NCBI RefSeq assembly: GCF_021440195.1
Contig: NZ_JAJTSZ010000001.1
Span: 434,001 to 498,000, forward strand
Origin: Dyadobacter sp. CY356
GTDB lineage: Bacteria; Bacteroidota; Bacteroidia; Cytophagales; Spirosomataceae
Direction of reading: 5' to 3'
Length of the DNA stretch: 64,000 nucleotides
Every line of letters starts with the position of its first letter. Within the stretch, counting starts at the first letter, position 1. The position numbers were made by a program, and so were the translations under genes. The notes beneath the pieces were generated by a model. The model saw only the letters and a program-made list of their open reading frames with translations. It ran no database searches and was not told where the DNA came from. Of this stretch, positions 35,209 to 44,067 are shown piece by piece.

Positions 35209-36219
35209 TTACAGTTCACTGATCAAACCGCCTGTTTTATCATATGTGCTCCACTGCATATCGATTTCCTCGGTAGCACTTGTGATTTCCTCGCTTCGAA
35301 GTTTGCTCAGCTCGGCTTCAAGTTCTTTGATTGTTTTTTGGGTACGGTCCGTTCCTGTTGGCGTCATATTGGTAAGACCCTCTGAATCCAGTACTTGCTG
35401 TAAAGGATCTTCAATGTATTGCCAGGTTTCGCCAAGTTGGGTACTGCTGCCTTCATTCCATGGTCCGCGGGCCTCAGATCCACTTGACATGTTGTAATAA
35501 AGATTACTATATCTTGGATCACCCTGAAGAATACCAGGTGGGAAGTTAGGCTGGATTGTCGCCAGGGCTGCTTCAAACATTTGATAATGAGCGATTTCTC
35601 TTGTCATCAGGAAATTAAGCGTTTCCTTGACATAAGGATCGTCGGTGAATTTCATAAGATACTCATAGACGATTTTTGCCCTGGATTCGGAAGCAATATT
35701 TGAACGTAGGTCCACGGTTAAATCCCCGTTCGCCGTTACATAAGCAGCCGTCCAGGGAATACCGTTACTATCCGTTAAAGCCGGTCCACCTCCTGTAAGA
35801 ACGCCAAAATGAGGGTTGACAATGGCTTCATGGATGAAATCTTCTTTTGCCGCTGTTCCGTCCAGCAGTTTCATGATTTCGGATTCATCAGAAGCATTCT
35901 TCAACTCGCCATTTACTCCGCTTAATAACATCTGGATGGTAGCCCCAACAATTTCAAGGTGACTAAATTCCTCTGTCGCAATATCCATCAGCAGATCATA
36001 CTTGTCCGGATACGGATTTTTGACACTGAAAGCCTGCACAAAATACTGCATCGCAGCTTTAAGCTCGCCATTACTACCGCCAAACTGCTCCAATAGCAAT
36101 CTTGCAAATTTCGGGTCTGGCTTAGATACTCTTGCGTTAAACTGTAATTCTTTGACGTGATAAAACATAGGCTTATTGGTTTGGTTGAGAATCCCGGCCC
36201 TTGTAAAAACCTGTGCCAT
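35209..36219 (-). CDS. Manganese catalase
   Basis: 336 residues, non-haem dimanganese catalase that converts hydrogen peroxide to water and oxygen. Four-helix-bundle ligands are visible: Glu52 (GSNGELKAAMQYF), Glu84 and His87 (ATEEFSHLEIVG), Glu178 (IASESRAKIVYEYL) and His211 (MTREIAHYQMF). The Glu178-His211 spacing of 33 equals that of the Lactobacillus plantarum enzyme. The C-terminal tail (about 250-336) carries a coiled-coil stretch (IKELEAELSKLRSEE). It is followed by the DsbA-like gene. The enzyme is common in sporulation or desiccation-stress clusters. Nothing suggests loss of function. Confidence 0.95.
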   Translation of the reverse strand: MAQVFTRAGILNQTNKPMFYHVKELQFNARVSKPDPKFARLLLEQFGGSNGELKAAMQYFVQAFSVKNPYPDKYDLLMDIATEEFSHLEIVGATIQMLLSGVNGELKNASDESEIMKLLDGTAAKEDFIHEAIVNPHFGVLTGGGPALTDSNGIPWTAAYVTANGDLTVDLRSNIASESRAKIVYEYLMKFTDDPYVKETLNFLMTREIAHYQMFEAALATIQPNFPPGILQGDPRYSNLYYNMSSGSEARGPWNEGSSTQLGETWQYIEDPLQQVLDSEGLTNMTPTGTDRTQKTIKELEAELSKLRSEEITSATEEIDMQWSTYDKTGGLISEL

Positions 36220-36580
36220 AGATCGTATGGCTACTTCGGTAATTAATTTCTACAAGGTGGGGAAACAGCAAGGTTGGAGCGGATATTTTTTTAAAACATT
36301 TTATTTACGGGATTTTTGAATAATGCGGCGGTTTCAAAAAATTCATGATTATTATAGAATCTGATCAATGTAATTTCCTGTGAAATAACCCGGATTTTTG
36401 AATTCTTGATGCCATCGGGATATTATAATTTGGCACGGTTTTTACTATGCCCCAGCGAATTTTTTATACCACGTTCCGGAAGAATACTTCCACGCTATAA
36501 CCAGGAATTCAGTTATGGCGTCGTGTCAACAATACGCTTTCCAATAAATTCTTCAATTAACTTTTTCACTTAAATTAAAG
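36220..36580. other. Divergent promoter region of manganese catalase and DUF4142 genes
   Basis: 361 bp without genes. A TATAATTTGGCACGG box lies at 36424-36438; it can be read as a -7-like element (TAAT TTG) or as a one-mismatch sigma-54 -24/-12 site (TTGGCACG with TTACT). Neither reading is secure. Confidence 0.4.
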
Positions 36581-37108
36581 ATGTCAATGAGATCGATTCT
36601 TCTTTTAACAACATGTGTACTGCTTGCAGCTATACTGGCTTTTTCGGACAGGTTCATTAGTGATTCTATGGATAAGGCTTTTGTACTTTCTGCCGCGGAT
36701 GGTGGAATGCTTGAAGTCAAACTCGGCGAGCTGGCTGTCAAACGTGCAGCAATGCCAAAATTTAAAGATTATGGCAAAATGATGATCAATGATCACACGA
36801 AGGTCAACAATGAACTTAAAGCACTGGCTAAGAAAAAAAAGATCAGCATTCCTGCATCTCTGAGTGCTGGAAAGCAACAGCTGCTTGATAGCCTGTCTGC
36901 AATGACCGGAGAGAGTTTTGATATGCTTTATATGAATATGATGATTGCTTCTCATGAAGAAACAATTGGGCTTTTCCAAACAGAATCAACCAGTGGAAAG
37001 GATGCAGATTTTAAAAAATGGGCAGATTCAAAAATTCCGGCATTAAAACATCATCTGGAAATGGCCAAAGGATTGTTTCCTGATAAATTGCAGGGAGCAA
37101 CAAATTAA
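36581..37108 (+). CDS. DUF4142 secreted protein
   Basis: 175 residues with signal peptide 1-23. The DUF4142 domain is a ferritin-like helical bundle: AFVLSAADGGMLEVKLGELA, KDYGKMMINDHTKVNNELKA, NMMIASHEETIGLFQTE and LKHHLEMAKGLF, with the conserved Asp-His pair and late His-Glu that could hold metal. Members are exported and common in stress clusters, with no proven activity. A paralogue with lipobox lies at 40173. It begins 361 bp from the manganese catalase start, divergently. Confidence 0.88.
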   Translation: MSMRSILLLTTCVLLAAILAFSDRFISDSMDKAFVLSAADGGMLEVKLGELAVKRAAMPKFKDYGKMMINDHTKVNNELKALAKKKKISIPASLSAGKQQLLDSLSAMTGESFDMLYMNMMIASHEETIGLFQTESTSGKDADFKKWADSKIPALKHHLEMAKGLFPDKLQGATN

Positions 37109-37189
37109 GATTTTCGTATTCTTTTAAGGTCTGGGGCAGTACCTTATCGTAAGGTTACAAATAAAGATTTATGGATTTTGCCCTTCATT

Positions 37190-37609
37190 TCAGTCGAGCC
37201 AGAATTCGCAGATAGATTGAACTGTACCCCGTAAAATCTGGAATTCAAAAGGTTTTAGAATGACTGCGTTTGCCCCGGCCAGATAGCACTGCTGCACCTG
37301 ATAATCTGAAAAATCATTGCTCATGATCACAACAGGAATGTCGTGTTTGATCATTACATTATTATTTTTCGGATTTTTAAGCATTTTAAGCAGCTGTAAT
37401 CCATTAATTCCCGGCATATTGAGATCCAGTACAACCAGGCCTGGCATTGGTGACGCTTTTGTGAAATGTAATGTCTCTATATGCTGATGACATGCTTTTG
37501 CACTTTCAAAGAACTTCACCGGATACGACTTTTCAAGTCCTTTTAGTACTTTGAAGAAAATAAACTGGTAATCAATATTGTCATCTACAACGAATATTTC
37601 CCGGCCCAT
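37190..37609 (-). CDS. Stand-alone response-regulator receiver protein
   Basis: 139 residues, a single receiver domain of the Rcp1-like type: acidic pair FVVDDNIDYQ, phospho-acceptor in LVVLDLNMPGING, switch Ser in VVIMSNDFSD, Lys in ILKPFEFQIL. No output domain. Such proteins act by protein contact, often with phytochrome-like or hybrid kinases. It is one of three single-receiver proteins within 7 kb (others at 41421 and 43639), and no kinase gene is beside any of them. No damage seen. Confidence 0.9.
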   Translation of the reverse strand: MGREIFVVDDNIDYQFIFFKVLKGLEKSYPVKFFESAKACHQHIETLHFTKASPMPGLVVLDLNMPGINGLQLLKMLKNPKNNNVMIKHDIPVVIMSNDFSDYQVQQCYLAGANAVILKPFEFQILRGTVQSICEFWLD

Positions 37610-37825
37610 AAAATAAATGTTGATTCTTGAAAAAAATTAGGATTTGACGTATTTGCGGCGGGTGATAAGTAAAACCATGCCTGCCCATGTTGGGGAATTC
37701 AAAATAAATATTAAAATTGTTTAATATTTAATAGAAAAACTTGGATTATAAAAGGGTAAATACATTTCAGTTATAATACTGTTATAGCCAGTCTGAACTG
37801 ACTATGCCTGATTTTAAAAAGTTAA

Positions 37826-38284
37826 TTAATCAACATTGTTTTCCAGGTCTGGCTTTTCGATTGCCGCCAATGTCAATCCGAAAATTATGTGCGCTATGAT
37901 CAGCTGGGCATAAAAACCTTTTTTGTTTGTCTTATGAATACCGTGCTGATTTTGAAATAACATTTGCCATGAAAGAATCCCGGTTAGTCCGGCAATTGCC
38001 CCATAAAAAAGTCCGTTTCGAAAAGTTGCTTTTTTATTTTCAAACTTCAGGAAGAGTTTGTAGCCGGCTGCGAAACCTGCTCCTATAAGATAATGCGTAA
38101 CCCAGCCAGATGGCAGGGAAATTTTTTCTTTTACATCCACACTTTCAAAGAAATCAGCAAGCAGTTCAGGTTCTCTGAAATTTTTATTCTTTTGATCAGA
38201 CACCATATAGCTGAAAAACGTCATGGCAGATGTTGCCGCTACGGATGATAACACGACTTTGGCGGCTGGTTTCATTATAATCAA
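37826..38284 (-). CDS. Small membrane protein, unknown function
   Basis: 152 residues (or 149 from MKPAAKVVLSS) with three or four hydrophobic stretches: about 8-25, 60-78, 92-110 and 125-143. The middle has SLPSGWVTHYLIGAGFAAGY and GLFYGAIAGLTGILSW. I know similar sequences from Bacteroidota stress clusters but no function. It lies in the cluster with response regulators, catalase and DUF4142 proteins and has no operon partner. Confidence 0.65.
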   Translation of the reverse strand: MIIMKPAAKVVLSSVAATSAMTFFSYMVSDQKNKNFREPELLADFFESVDVKEKISLPSGWVTHYLIGAGFAAGYKLFLKFENKKATFRNGLFYGAIAGLTGILSWQMLFQNQHGIHKTNKKGFYAQLIIAHIIFGLTLAAIEKPDLENNVD

Positions 38285-38493
38285 TTTTAAAGATTTGGCA
38301 TTGATTCAGTTGATTGTGAAGTTGGTAAAACACGTGCCATTGATCCAGGGAATTTCCACAGCGAGATAAGCCTTATACTATTCTTTGTTACCCGGGAAAT
38401 TTATTTTGGTTAAAAATGAAAAATGTTTGGGCATGATATTTATCTACTCTCGCCGTCAAATTTTTTTTTCATCACAAACTAAAACGGAGAAAT

Positions 38494-39636
38494 ATGCTAG
38501 CAATGAATTATCGGGGGCCATACCGAATTCGTGCAGATCGTACGAAACCAATACCACAGATCGAACATTCCGGCGATGCAATTGTGCGGGTGACCCGGTC
38601 CTGTATCTGCGGTTCTGATCTTCACCTTTACCATGGATTAGTACCTGATACAAGAATTGGGACAACTTTTGGACACGAGTTTGTAGGCGTTGTTGAAGAA
38701 ATCGGATCAGATGTAAGGAATCTGAAAGTGGGCGACAATGTCCTGGTTCCATTTAATATTTCCTGCGGCAAGTGTGTGTTCTGTGAGCAGGAGCTTTATG
38801 GGAACTGCCACGAGTCTAATCCCGAAGCAACGGCCGTAGGCGGTATTTTTGGTTATTCCCATACAGCGGGTGGATTTGCCGGAGGACAAGCTGAGTATGT
38901 GCGTGTTCCCTATGCGGATGTCGGGCCAATGATTATTCCGGATGATATTGACCATGATGATGCGGTGCTTTTGACTGATGTTGTCCCCACCGGCTATCAG
39001 GCGGCAGAAATGGCCGGAATTAAACCGGGTGATACGGTTGTGGTATTTGGCGCAGGGCCAATCGGAATAATGGCTGCCAAATGTGCCTGGCTTTTTGGTG
39101 CCGGACGTGTCATTGTGATTGATCACATCGAATACCGCCTTGAATTTGTAAAACAATATGCACAGTGCGAAGCCTATAACTTCCGTTCGCTTGAAGATCC
39201 CGTACTTTTCATTAAAAAATCAACAGACTGGCTTGGTGCAGATGTCTGTATTGATGCAGTCGGTTGCGAAGCCGCAGGAAGTGCCTTCCAGACGATTACA
39301 GGAAGAAAACTGATGTTGCAGGCTGGCTCTGCCACTGCCTTGCACTGGGCAATCAATGCTGTGAAAAAGGGTGGGATCGTGTCAATTGTCGGGGTGTATG
39401 GGCCAACCGGAAATATTATCCCAATCGGGAATGTGGTTAATAAAGGAATTACAATCCGTGCTAACCAGGCCTCGGTCAAACGTCTTCTGCCGAGATTAAT
39501 AGAGCATGTCAGGGCTGGCCGAATTGATCCAAAAGGTATTATCACGCACCGCGTGCCACTGGAAGAAGTTTCTGATGCCTATCATATTTTTTCAGCCAAA
39601 CTGGATAATTGTATCAAAACAATCCTGATCCCATAA
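38494..39636 (+). CDS. Zinc-dependent alcohol dehydrogenase (formaldehyde-dehydrogenase-like)
   Basis: 380 residues (an ATG four codons later, MNYRGPYRI, is an alternative). Medium-chain dehydrogenase fold: catalytic zinc motif ICGSDLHLYHG and GHEFVGVVEEIG, structural zinc cysteines in SCGKCVFCEQELYGNC, and a Rossmann motif VVVFGAGPIGIMAA. The long insert after the structural zinc and VVPTGYQAAEMAG match glutathione-independent formaldehyde dehydrogenase-like enzymes, often found in stress clusters. Substrate unknown. It is followed at 18 bp and then 38 bp by two more genes on the same strand, so an operon is likely. Confidence 0.88.
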   Translation: MLAMNYRGPYRIRADRTKPIPQIEHSGDAIVRVTRSCICGSDLHLYHGLVPDTRIGTTFGHEFVGVVEEIGSDVRNLKVGDNVLVPFNISCGKCVFCEQELYGNCHESNPEATAVGGIFGYSHTAGGFAGGQAEYVRVPYADVGPMIIPDDIDHDDAVLLTDVVPTGYQAAEMAGIKPGDTVVVFGAGPIGIMAAKCAWLFGAGRVIVIDHIEYRLEFVKQYAQCEAYNFRSLEDPVLFIKKSTDWLGADVCIDAVGCEAAGSAFQTITGRKLMLQAGSATALHWAINAVKKGGIVSIVGVYGPTGNIIPIGNVVNKGITIRANQASVKRLLPRLIEHVRAGRIDPKGIITHRVPLEEVSDAYHIFSAKLDNCIKTILIP

Positions 39637-39654
39637 GCCAAAAATATAATCATC

Positions 39655-40134
39655 ATGAAAAAAACACAAAAGGATTATACTCACATCAATGGCTGGGGTA
39701 TTGATCAAAATCCAAGTGACGTACCGGCTTATCCGATGAAACACCGGACAGAAAATGATAACAAAGGTATGATTTGGGAGCGGCCTGCCATGCAGCCCGA
39801 GACGGTGGAAATACTTCATTCAAATGAACGTCCTGGGTTGACAGCTGTTTTTGGAACTCCAATCCCGCCATCCGGTATAAGCGGTAATATCCGCCGGTTT
39901 GCCTTCAGATATAGTGAGTCGCATGCTATGCACTGGCTTGCACTGCTTTTTGCAGATCGTGTTCAGATGTTTGAGGGAATTGCCGACGATTTTAAATCCG
40001 GTTATGTTCCTGACCTATTTTCAGAACTGGGCGGGCGGGCCGAATTAAAGCATAATCCCGCAGGCCTGGTTAAAAAAGCCTTAGTTGGCATTGCACTGGC
40101 GAGTCTGGTGGTTGTGCTGGTGAGAAGAAAATAA
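39655..40134 (+). CDS. C-tail-anchored protein of unknown function
   Basis: 159 residues. The N-terminal third is polar with DINGWGID-like HINGWGIDQNPSDVPAYPMK and a PETVEILHSNERPGLT motif; residues about 100-125 (HWLALLFADRVQMFEGIADD) are helical; the C-terminus is one hydrophobic helix (ALVGIALASLVVVLV) ending RRK, so the protein is probably tail-anchored in the inner membrane. It sits 18 bp after the alcohol dehydrogenase. I do not know a function. Conservation of such proteins in stress clusters supports a real gene. Confidence 0.7.
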   Translation: MKKTQKDYTHINGWGIDQNPSDVPAYPMKHRTENDNKGMIWERPAMQPETVEILHSNERPGLTAVFGTPIPPSGISGNIRRFAFRYSESHAMHWLALLFADRVQMFEGIADDFKSGYVPDLFSELGGRAELKHNPAGLVKKALVGIALASLVVVLVRRK

Positions 40135-40172
40135 TACAAACTTTAATTATCAACAAACTAAATGTTAAAATT

Positions 40173-40736
40173 ATGAAAAAGTTAAATTTAATGATCTGGC
40201 TTTCTGTGATGGTTTTTATTGCGGGTGCCTGTAAGGACGACGATGATGATAATCAGGATGATGTGACAAATGCTGTAACTGATAAAGACAGAAACTTTAT
40301 ATTAAATGCTGCCGACGGCGGTATGTTTGAAGTGATGGCTGGCCAGATGGCCGTAACAAAAGGTGACTCGATGTACAATATGGTCATGACCGATTCTATG
40401 AGTGTGCGCTCTTTCGGTCAGATGATGGTTACGGATCATACAACGGCCAATAACGAGTTGAAAGCACTTGCGGATGAACGTCAGGTTACTATACCAACCA
40501 CGCTGACTACCGCTAAACAACAAAAGATCGATAGTCTTACTGCTGCAAGTGGCCAGGCATTCAATCAGATGTATATTAAAATGATGGTTACCTCTCATCA
40601 GGAAACAATCAATCTGTTTCAGACAGAGTCTACTGGTGGCGATGATACTGAAATGAAAACTTGGGCATCCGGTAAGCTTCCTACGCTTCAACATCACCTG
40701 GAAATGGCACAAATGATGCAGGATTCAATTCAATAA
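40173..40736 (+). CDS. DUF4142 lipoprotein with possible surface-export signal
   Basis: 187 residues. The lipobox (VFIAGAC) is followed by KDDDDDNQDD. A lysine and acidic run just after the lipid-carrying cysteine is the known surface-export signal of Bacteroidota lipoproteins, so this copy may be on the cell surface. The DUF4142 bundle has NFILNAADGGMFEVMAGQMA, SFGQMMVTDHTTANNELKAL, KMMVTSHQETINLFQTES and LQHHLEMAQMM. It is clearly a paralogue of the secreted protein at 36581. It closes a probable operon with the alcohol dehydrogenase and the tail-anchored protein; a strong hairpin follows. Confidence 0.88.
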   Translation: MKKLNLMIWLSVMVFIAGACKDDDDDNQDDVTNAVTDKDRNFILNAADGGMFEVMAGQMAVTKGDSMYNMVMTDSMSVRSFGQMMVTDHTTANNELKALADERQVTIPTTLTTAKQQKIDSLTAASGQAFNQMYIKMMVTSHQETINLFQTESTGGDDTEMKTWASGKLPTLQHHLEMAQMMQDSIQ

Positions 40737-40765
40737 CAATTAAAACGTGCAAAAAAGCATCTGTT

Positions 40766-40816
40766 TTTTTAATACTGCCCCAAATAGTCACACACTATTT
40801 GGGGCAGTATTAAAAA
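40766..40816 (+). terminator. Strong hairpin terminator
   Basis: A perfect 23-bp stem (40766-40788 with 40794-40816) has a 5-nt loop CACAC. The core is ACTGCCCCAAATAGT, with T and A tracts at its feet. It lies 30 bp after the DUF4142 lipoprotein stop and can also stop transcripts from the other direction. Confidence 0.85.
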
Positions 40817-40941
40817 GTAATTGAAATAACACAGGCGCATTGCAAATTTTGGCATAGATATTATGCAGAAATACATTGATTTGACAAACAGACCAATGAT
40901 AGGGAAAAAGGTATTACTAATCATAAACGAGTAAGACGACC

Positions 40942-41406
40942 ATGATCATTTCTGAAATAAAAACGCTGGTATTTTCACCAAAAGTTGTACTGGACGGCAT
41001 GCCTGCCGGATTCTCAGGAAGCTTTAAAATGCTGCATATGGAAACCGGTCAGCTGTATCAATACCGGGTTCATGTTCCTAAACATGTATACGTAGGAACC
41101 CAGATGTCCGGATGCGGTAGCCGGGAAGAAGATTTAAAATGGTGGCAGTGCATGTTTTATGGACTGACTAAATTTATCGCAGATTACAACAACTCATACG
41201 GCCACCTGCCATCTGATCAGAATACCTACAATGATCGCCGTGGTTATACTTCGGATCGGCAGCCATTCGGAGAAAAGATTCAATTTGTAGTAGAGGAAAA
41301 AAAGCGTCGGTTTCTGGAAGATAAACAGGTGGTGCTTTACAGCAATACCACCAACAATATCAACGTAACTTCTAAAACTGAACAAGGAAGATTTCACCAG
41401 GCGTGA
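40942..41406 (+). CDS. Conserved cytoplasmic protein, unknown function
   Basis: 154 residues, no signal peptide or membrane helix. Tryptophan-rich motif EEDLKWWQCMFYGLTKFIAD in the middle, a basic C-terminal half (EEKKRRFLEDKQVVLYSN). No known family recognised. It ends 14 bp from the end of the convergent response regulator gene. A TTTTGGCATAG box at 40848-40858 upstream resembles boxes before two other genes of the cluster. Confidence 0.6.
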   Translation: MIISEIKTLVFSPKVVLDGMPAGFSGSFKMLHMETGQLYQYRVHVPKHVYVGTQMSGCGSREEDLKWWQCMFYGLTKFIADYNNSYGHLPSDQNTYNDRRGYTSDRQPFGEKIQFVVEEKKRRFLEDKQVVLYSNTTNNINVTSKTEQGRFHQA

Positions 41407-41420
41407 ACTGTCGCAGCCAC

Positions 41421-41906
41421 TTATTGATTAGAATTCGAAAGACTTTTGGATCCCGTCACGCTTGCCAGTTTGTTATCATCCACCCAGTAGTTGCAGATTT
41501 TAATCAGCATTTGTTTTAAGTCTTCAACTTCAACAGGCTTGATGAAATATGAAGCTGCTCCGGCTTTATAACATTCATTGATATCTTCTTGTCTGGCGAT
41601 GCTGCTGAGCATGATAACAGGAATGGTTTCCCACACAGTAACTGCGTTAGATGGAGTTTGACGAAGCATTTTCAGAATTTCGAGTCCGCCGAAAGGGGGT
41701 ATTTTTAAATCAAGGATTATTAAAACGGGACGTCGTCCTTTAAAATTTTCATCGGATTGTAAAATCATATACTTAAATAATTCCTGAACGCCCATAAATG
41801 ACCTGATGTGATACTTGGGCAGGTACTGGGCAAATATAGTTCGTACGATCTGACGAAAATCTGCCGAGTCCTCTACAATAAATATTTCTTTTTCTAAATT
41901 TTCCAT
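41421..41906 (-). CDS. Stand-alone response-regulator receiver protein
   Basis: 161 residues with a receiver domain about 6-135: acidic pair IFIVEDSADFRQ, phospho-acceptor in LIILDLKIPPFGGLEIL, switch in IPVIMLSSIARQ and Lys in YFIKPVEVEDL. The tail of about 25 residues (LASVTGSKSLSNSNQ) is unstructured. It has no output domain and no kinase neighbour. It is probably a partner for hybrid kinases elsewhere, like the similar proteins at 37190 and 43639. Convergent with the Trp-rich unknown protein. Confidence 0.9.
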   Translation of the reverse strand: MENLEKEIFIVEDSADFRQIVRTIFAQYLPKYHIRSFMGVQELFKYMILQSDENFKGRRPVLIILDLKIPPFGGLEILKMLRQTPSNAVTVWETIPVIMLSSIARQEDINECYKAGAASYFIKPVEVEDLKQMLIKICNYWVDDNKLASVTGSKSLSNSNQ

Positions 41907-42263
41907 TTGAGTAGTTGTGATGGTAAGTAATTGTGAAAGTGGGATAAGGTACTCCGCAGAAGTGCAGGTGTAAAAACCTGGTTTGAAATGCGGTAATTTG
42001 AATTTGTAATTGTAGAAAAAAATGTTTTTGTTTCAGGTAAGAATTTTTCCGTTCCTCCCAATCAAATCTCTCTTAGGTAAGCATACGGGTATTGTTCTAA
42101 CAAAGCCGTGCCAATGGATTCTAAATTATCACGTAACCGGTTGTGGATGGAATAAAGAAAGTTGATTTCTAATATTTATGTAAATTCCGGTTTATAAAAA
42201 AACGAACCCTGAATTTTTCAGAGCTCGTTTTTATGCAATACTATTGTATATCAGCCTTCTATA
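41907..42263. other. Intergenic region upstream of a response regulator
   Basis: 357 bp, no coding sequence. It contains the terminator of the NIPSNAP gene at 42198-42232; the rest shows nothing recognisable. Confidence 0.4.
42198..42232 (-). terminator. Terminator of the NIPSNAP gene
   Basis: AAAAACGA and CTGAA blocks (42198-42213) pair with TTCAG and TCGTTTTT (42217-42232) around a 3-nt internal mismatch and a 3-nt loop, 32 bp after the NIPSNAP stop on the minus strand. Confidence 0.65.
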
Positions 42264-43046
42264 TTATATCTCGGAATAAGTTACCGGATGAAGCAAATAA
42301 ATATCTGCTCTTAAAAAGTTATGCGCATACTCAGCACGGGCATTTAATTTTATCCATTCGGGATCAGCACTGAAAGCTTTCCAGTGCGCATCACGTTCTG
42401 CCTTATTTTCAAAAGATGTCATGTAGACCAGACTGGGCAATTTACTGCCTGCCAAAACTTTTCCGCAGAATACGGTATTAAAATTAAGACGTTTAAAAAT
42501 ATCAAGTTCCCCATTATTGAACTGGCTTATTTTATTATCATGCAGTTTTTCACTGGCTGCTTCATATCTTCTTAATTCATAGATCTTATCAGCCGCCTGT
42601 GATTTGAGCGCCGGTACCTGAAGCACTGGCATCCCTGCAATCGACTCCATCAGAATGGATTCGAAATTTTTGAAAACCGGGTTGTCAAAACTGGTATTGA
42701 GATAATCATCAGCAGCAGCCAAATAGCCTTTGTCTCCCGCTATTTTTTCTGATAATGATAAAAACTGTTTTTCTGACTTAAACGGAATCAGAACATAAAT
42801 AAGTGAATCTGCATCAGCGCCAGCTTTAAAAACGCCTATTTTTCCAATGCCTGCACGATGAAGTGCTGGCAGGTAGGCCTGTTTTAAGTAGGTTTCCAGA
42901 CGTTCGCGCTGGGAATTATCTTTCAAATGATAAATTTTTAACTGATAAAGTTCTCGTTTTTCCGCAAAACCGGATGCCTGGGCGAAGGACATGATCATGA
43001 ACAAAAGGGCGGCAAGTGTTCCGGAAAGTTTAAATCTGGTCGTCAT
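42264..43046 (-). CDS. NIPSNAP-family secreted protein
   Basis: 260 residues with signal peptide 1-25 (MIMSFAQASG). Two ferredoxin-like NIPSNAP halves follow: ELYQLKIYHLKDNSQRERLE with AGIGKIGVFKAG in the first and IYELRRYEAASEKLHDNKIS, VFCGKVLAGSKLPSLVYMTS and WKAFSADPEWIKLNARAEY in the second. Bacterial NIPSNAP proteins have no firm function; exported forms are common in Bacteroidota. It is preceded by a DUF4345 membrane protein gene 119 bp upstream on the same strand. Confidence 0.85.
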   Translation of the reverse strand: MTTRFKLSGTLAALLFMIMSFAQASGFAEKRELYQLKIYHLKDNSQRERLETYLKQAYLPALHRAGIGKIGVFKAGADADSLIYVLIPFKSEKQFLSLSEKIAGDKGYLAAADDYLNTSFDNPVFKNFESILMESIAGMPVLQVPALKSQAADKIYELRRYEAASEKLHDNKISQFNNGELDIFKRLNFNTVFCGKVLAGSKLPSLVYMTSFENKAERDAHWKAFSADPEWIKLNARAEYAHNFLRADIYLLHPVTYSEI

Positions 43047-43164
43047 GTTGTTGTTTAATTTTTACTGTTTTAATGATATCTCCAAGTTTAATAGAAGCTT
43101 TTATTATGGTGTATTTACTGTAATGATTAATGTTTGGTGCGCACATGAAGGTTTTAAAAAGGCA

Positions 43165-43590
43165 TTAAATTGCATCTTGTAAATGCGCATTCTGATATTC
43201 TGAGGCTAATTTTTTTTGCCAAAAAACAATGATGATCGGCGAAGTCAGTTCTACAACCAAAAAAACAATAAAAGGAACAGGCGGTAATCCCAAATCAAAA
43301 ATAGATATCAGCCTGCCAAGTCCACCCAAAAAAATGGTACTACAAATTATTCTGCATCCGGTTGTTTCTTTTTCAATGACTGGCGTTATGTAGTAAAATG
43401 ACAAGGCGACAGCGATGGACATGGCATTCAAAAAGCGGAGATTACTATCTAAAATCAGGTTTTCTGGTAAGCTTTGATTAAAAAGCGGATTGTATATTCC
43501 CGCCAGACCAATAAGCCCGGATAGGAGTGGTGCAGCTGCAAGTATTCGAATCACCCATTGAAGCTTTTTTTTACTGGTAACTGTTTTCAT
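43165..43590 (-). CDS. DUF4345-like membrane protein
   Basis: 141 residues from the ATG at 43590 (MKTVTSKKKLQWVIRIL); upstream in-frame ATGs give a hydrophilic extension. Four membrane helices (about 12-30, 50-68, 80-100 and 105-125). The motif LNSNLRFLNA-like DSNLRFLNAMSIAVALSFYY and GGLGRLISIFDLGLPP are typical of DUF4345. Function unknown. It lies 48 bp downstream of a response regulator gene on the same strand. Confidence 0.75.
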   Translation of the reverse strand: MKTVTSKKKLQWVIRILAAAPLLSGLIGLAGIYNPLFNQSLPENLILDSNLRFLNAMSIAVALSFYYITPVIEKETTGCRIICSTIFLGGLGRLISIFDLGLPPVPFIVFLVVELTSPIIIVFWQKKLASEYQNAHLQDAI

Positions 43591-43638
43591 AATGGGGTTT
43601 TTGATAAGAATATTTCTCATATGCCGCGCATTTGACAA

Positions 43639-44067
43639 TCAGACTCTAAAATTGTTGGGTGCTGCACAATTTTTCCAATATCGCACAATAACACTAACAA
43701 TATCCCGCAATTCTTCAAATGAGTTTTTCTTAACGAAGAAGCCTTGTGCAGATGTGCTGTAAGCATCAATAACCATTTGTTGATCAATAGCAGTTGAAAA
43801 AAATAAGTAGGGAGTGCATTTCAGCTTTAATTGTGCATCGGTATGAAGCTTGTTTCTTAACTCAAAACCATTCAGTTTAGGCAAATTAATATCAGAAAGA
43901 ATAAGAAACGGTGACACGTCCGGTTTATGCAGATAGTCAAGGGCTTCAAGCCCATCCGGAAAATAGACCACCTTATTAGGGAAATTTAATTCCTTGAAAA
44001 CTTCCTCTAACAGAAACTGATCGTCATCATCGTCTTCTATTACTATAATTTCCCCGTTCTTATTCAT
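43639..44067 (-). CDS. Stand-alone response-regulator receiver protein
   Basis: 142 residues from the ATG at 44067 (MNKNGEIIVIEDDDDDQFL); a start 12 codons upstream is possible. Rcp1-like single receiver: acidic cluster EDDDDDQ, phospho-acceptor in FLILSDINLPKLNGFEL, switch in TPYLFFSTAIDQQ, Lys in GFFVKKNSFEEL. No output domain. The DUF4345 gene follows after 48 bp. Third single receiver in this cluster. Confidence 0.9.
   Translation of the reverse strand: MNKNGEIIVIEDDDDDQFLLEEVFKELNFPNKVVYFPDGLEALDYLHKPDVSPFLILSDINLPKLNGFELRNKLHTDAQLKLKCTPYLFFSTAIDQQMVIDAYSTSAQGFFVKKNSFEELRDIVSVIVRYWKNCAAPNNFRV

Noticed and set aside
36428-36446. Sigma-54 promoter (TTGGCACG..TTACT)
   Set aside because: The -12 GC is missing and the box can equally be part of a normal Bacteroidota -7 region; kept only as a weak finding.
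37114-37175. Hairpin near AAGGT...ACCTT as terminator
   Set aside because: The stem is only 5 bp and poorly placed.
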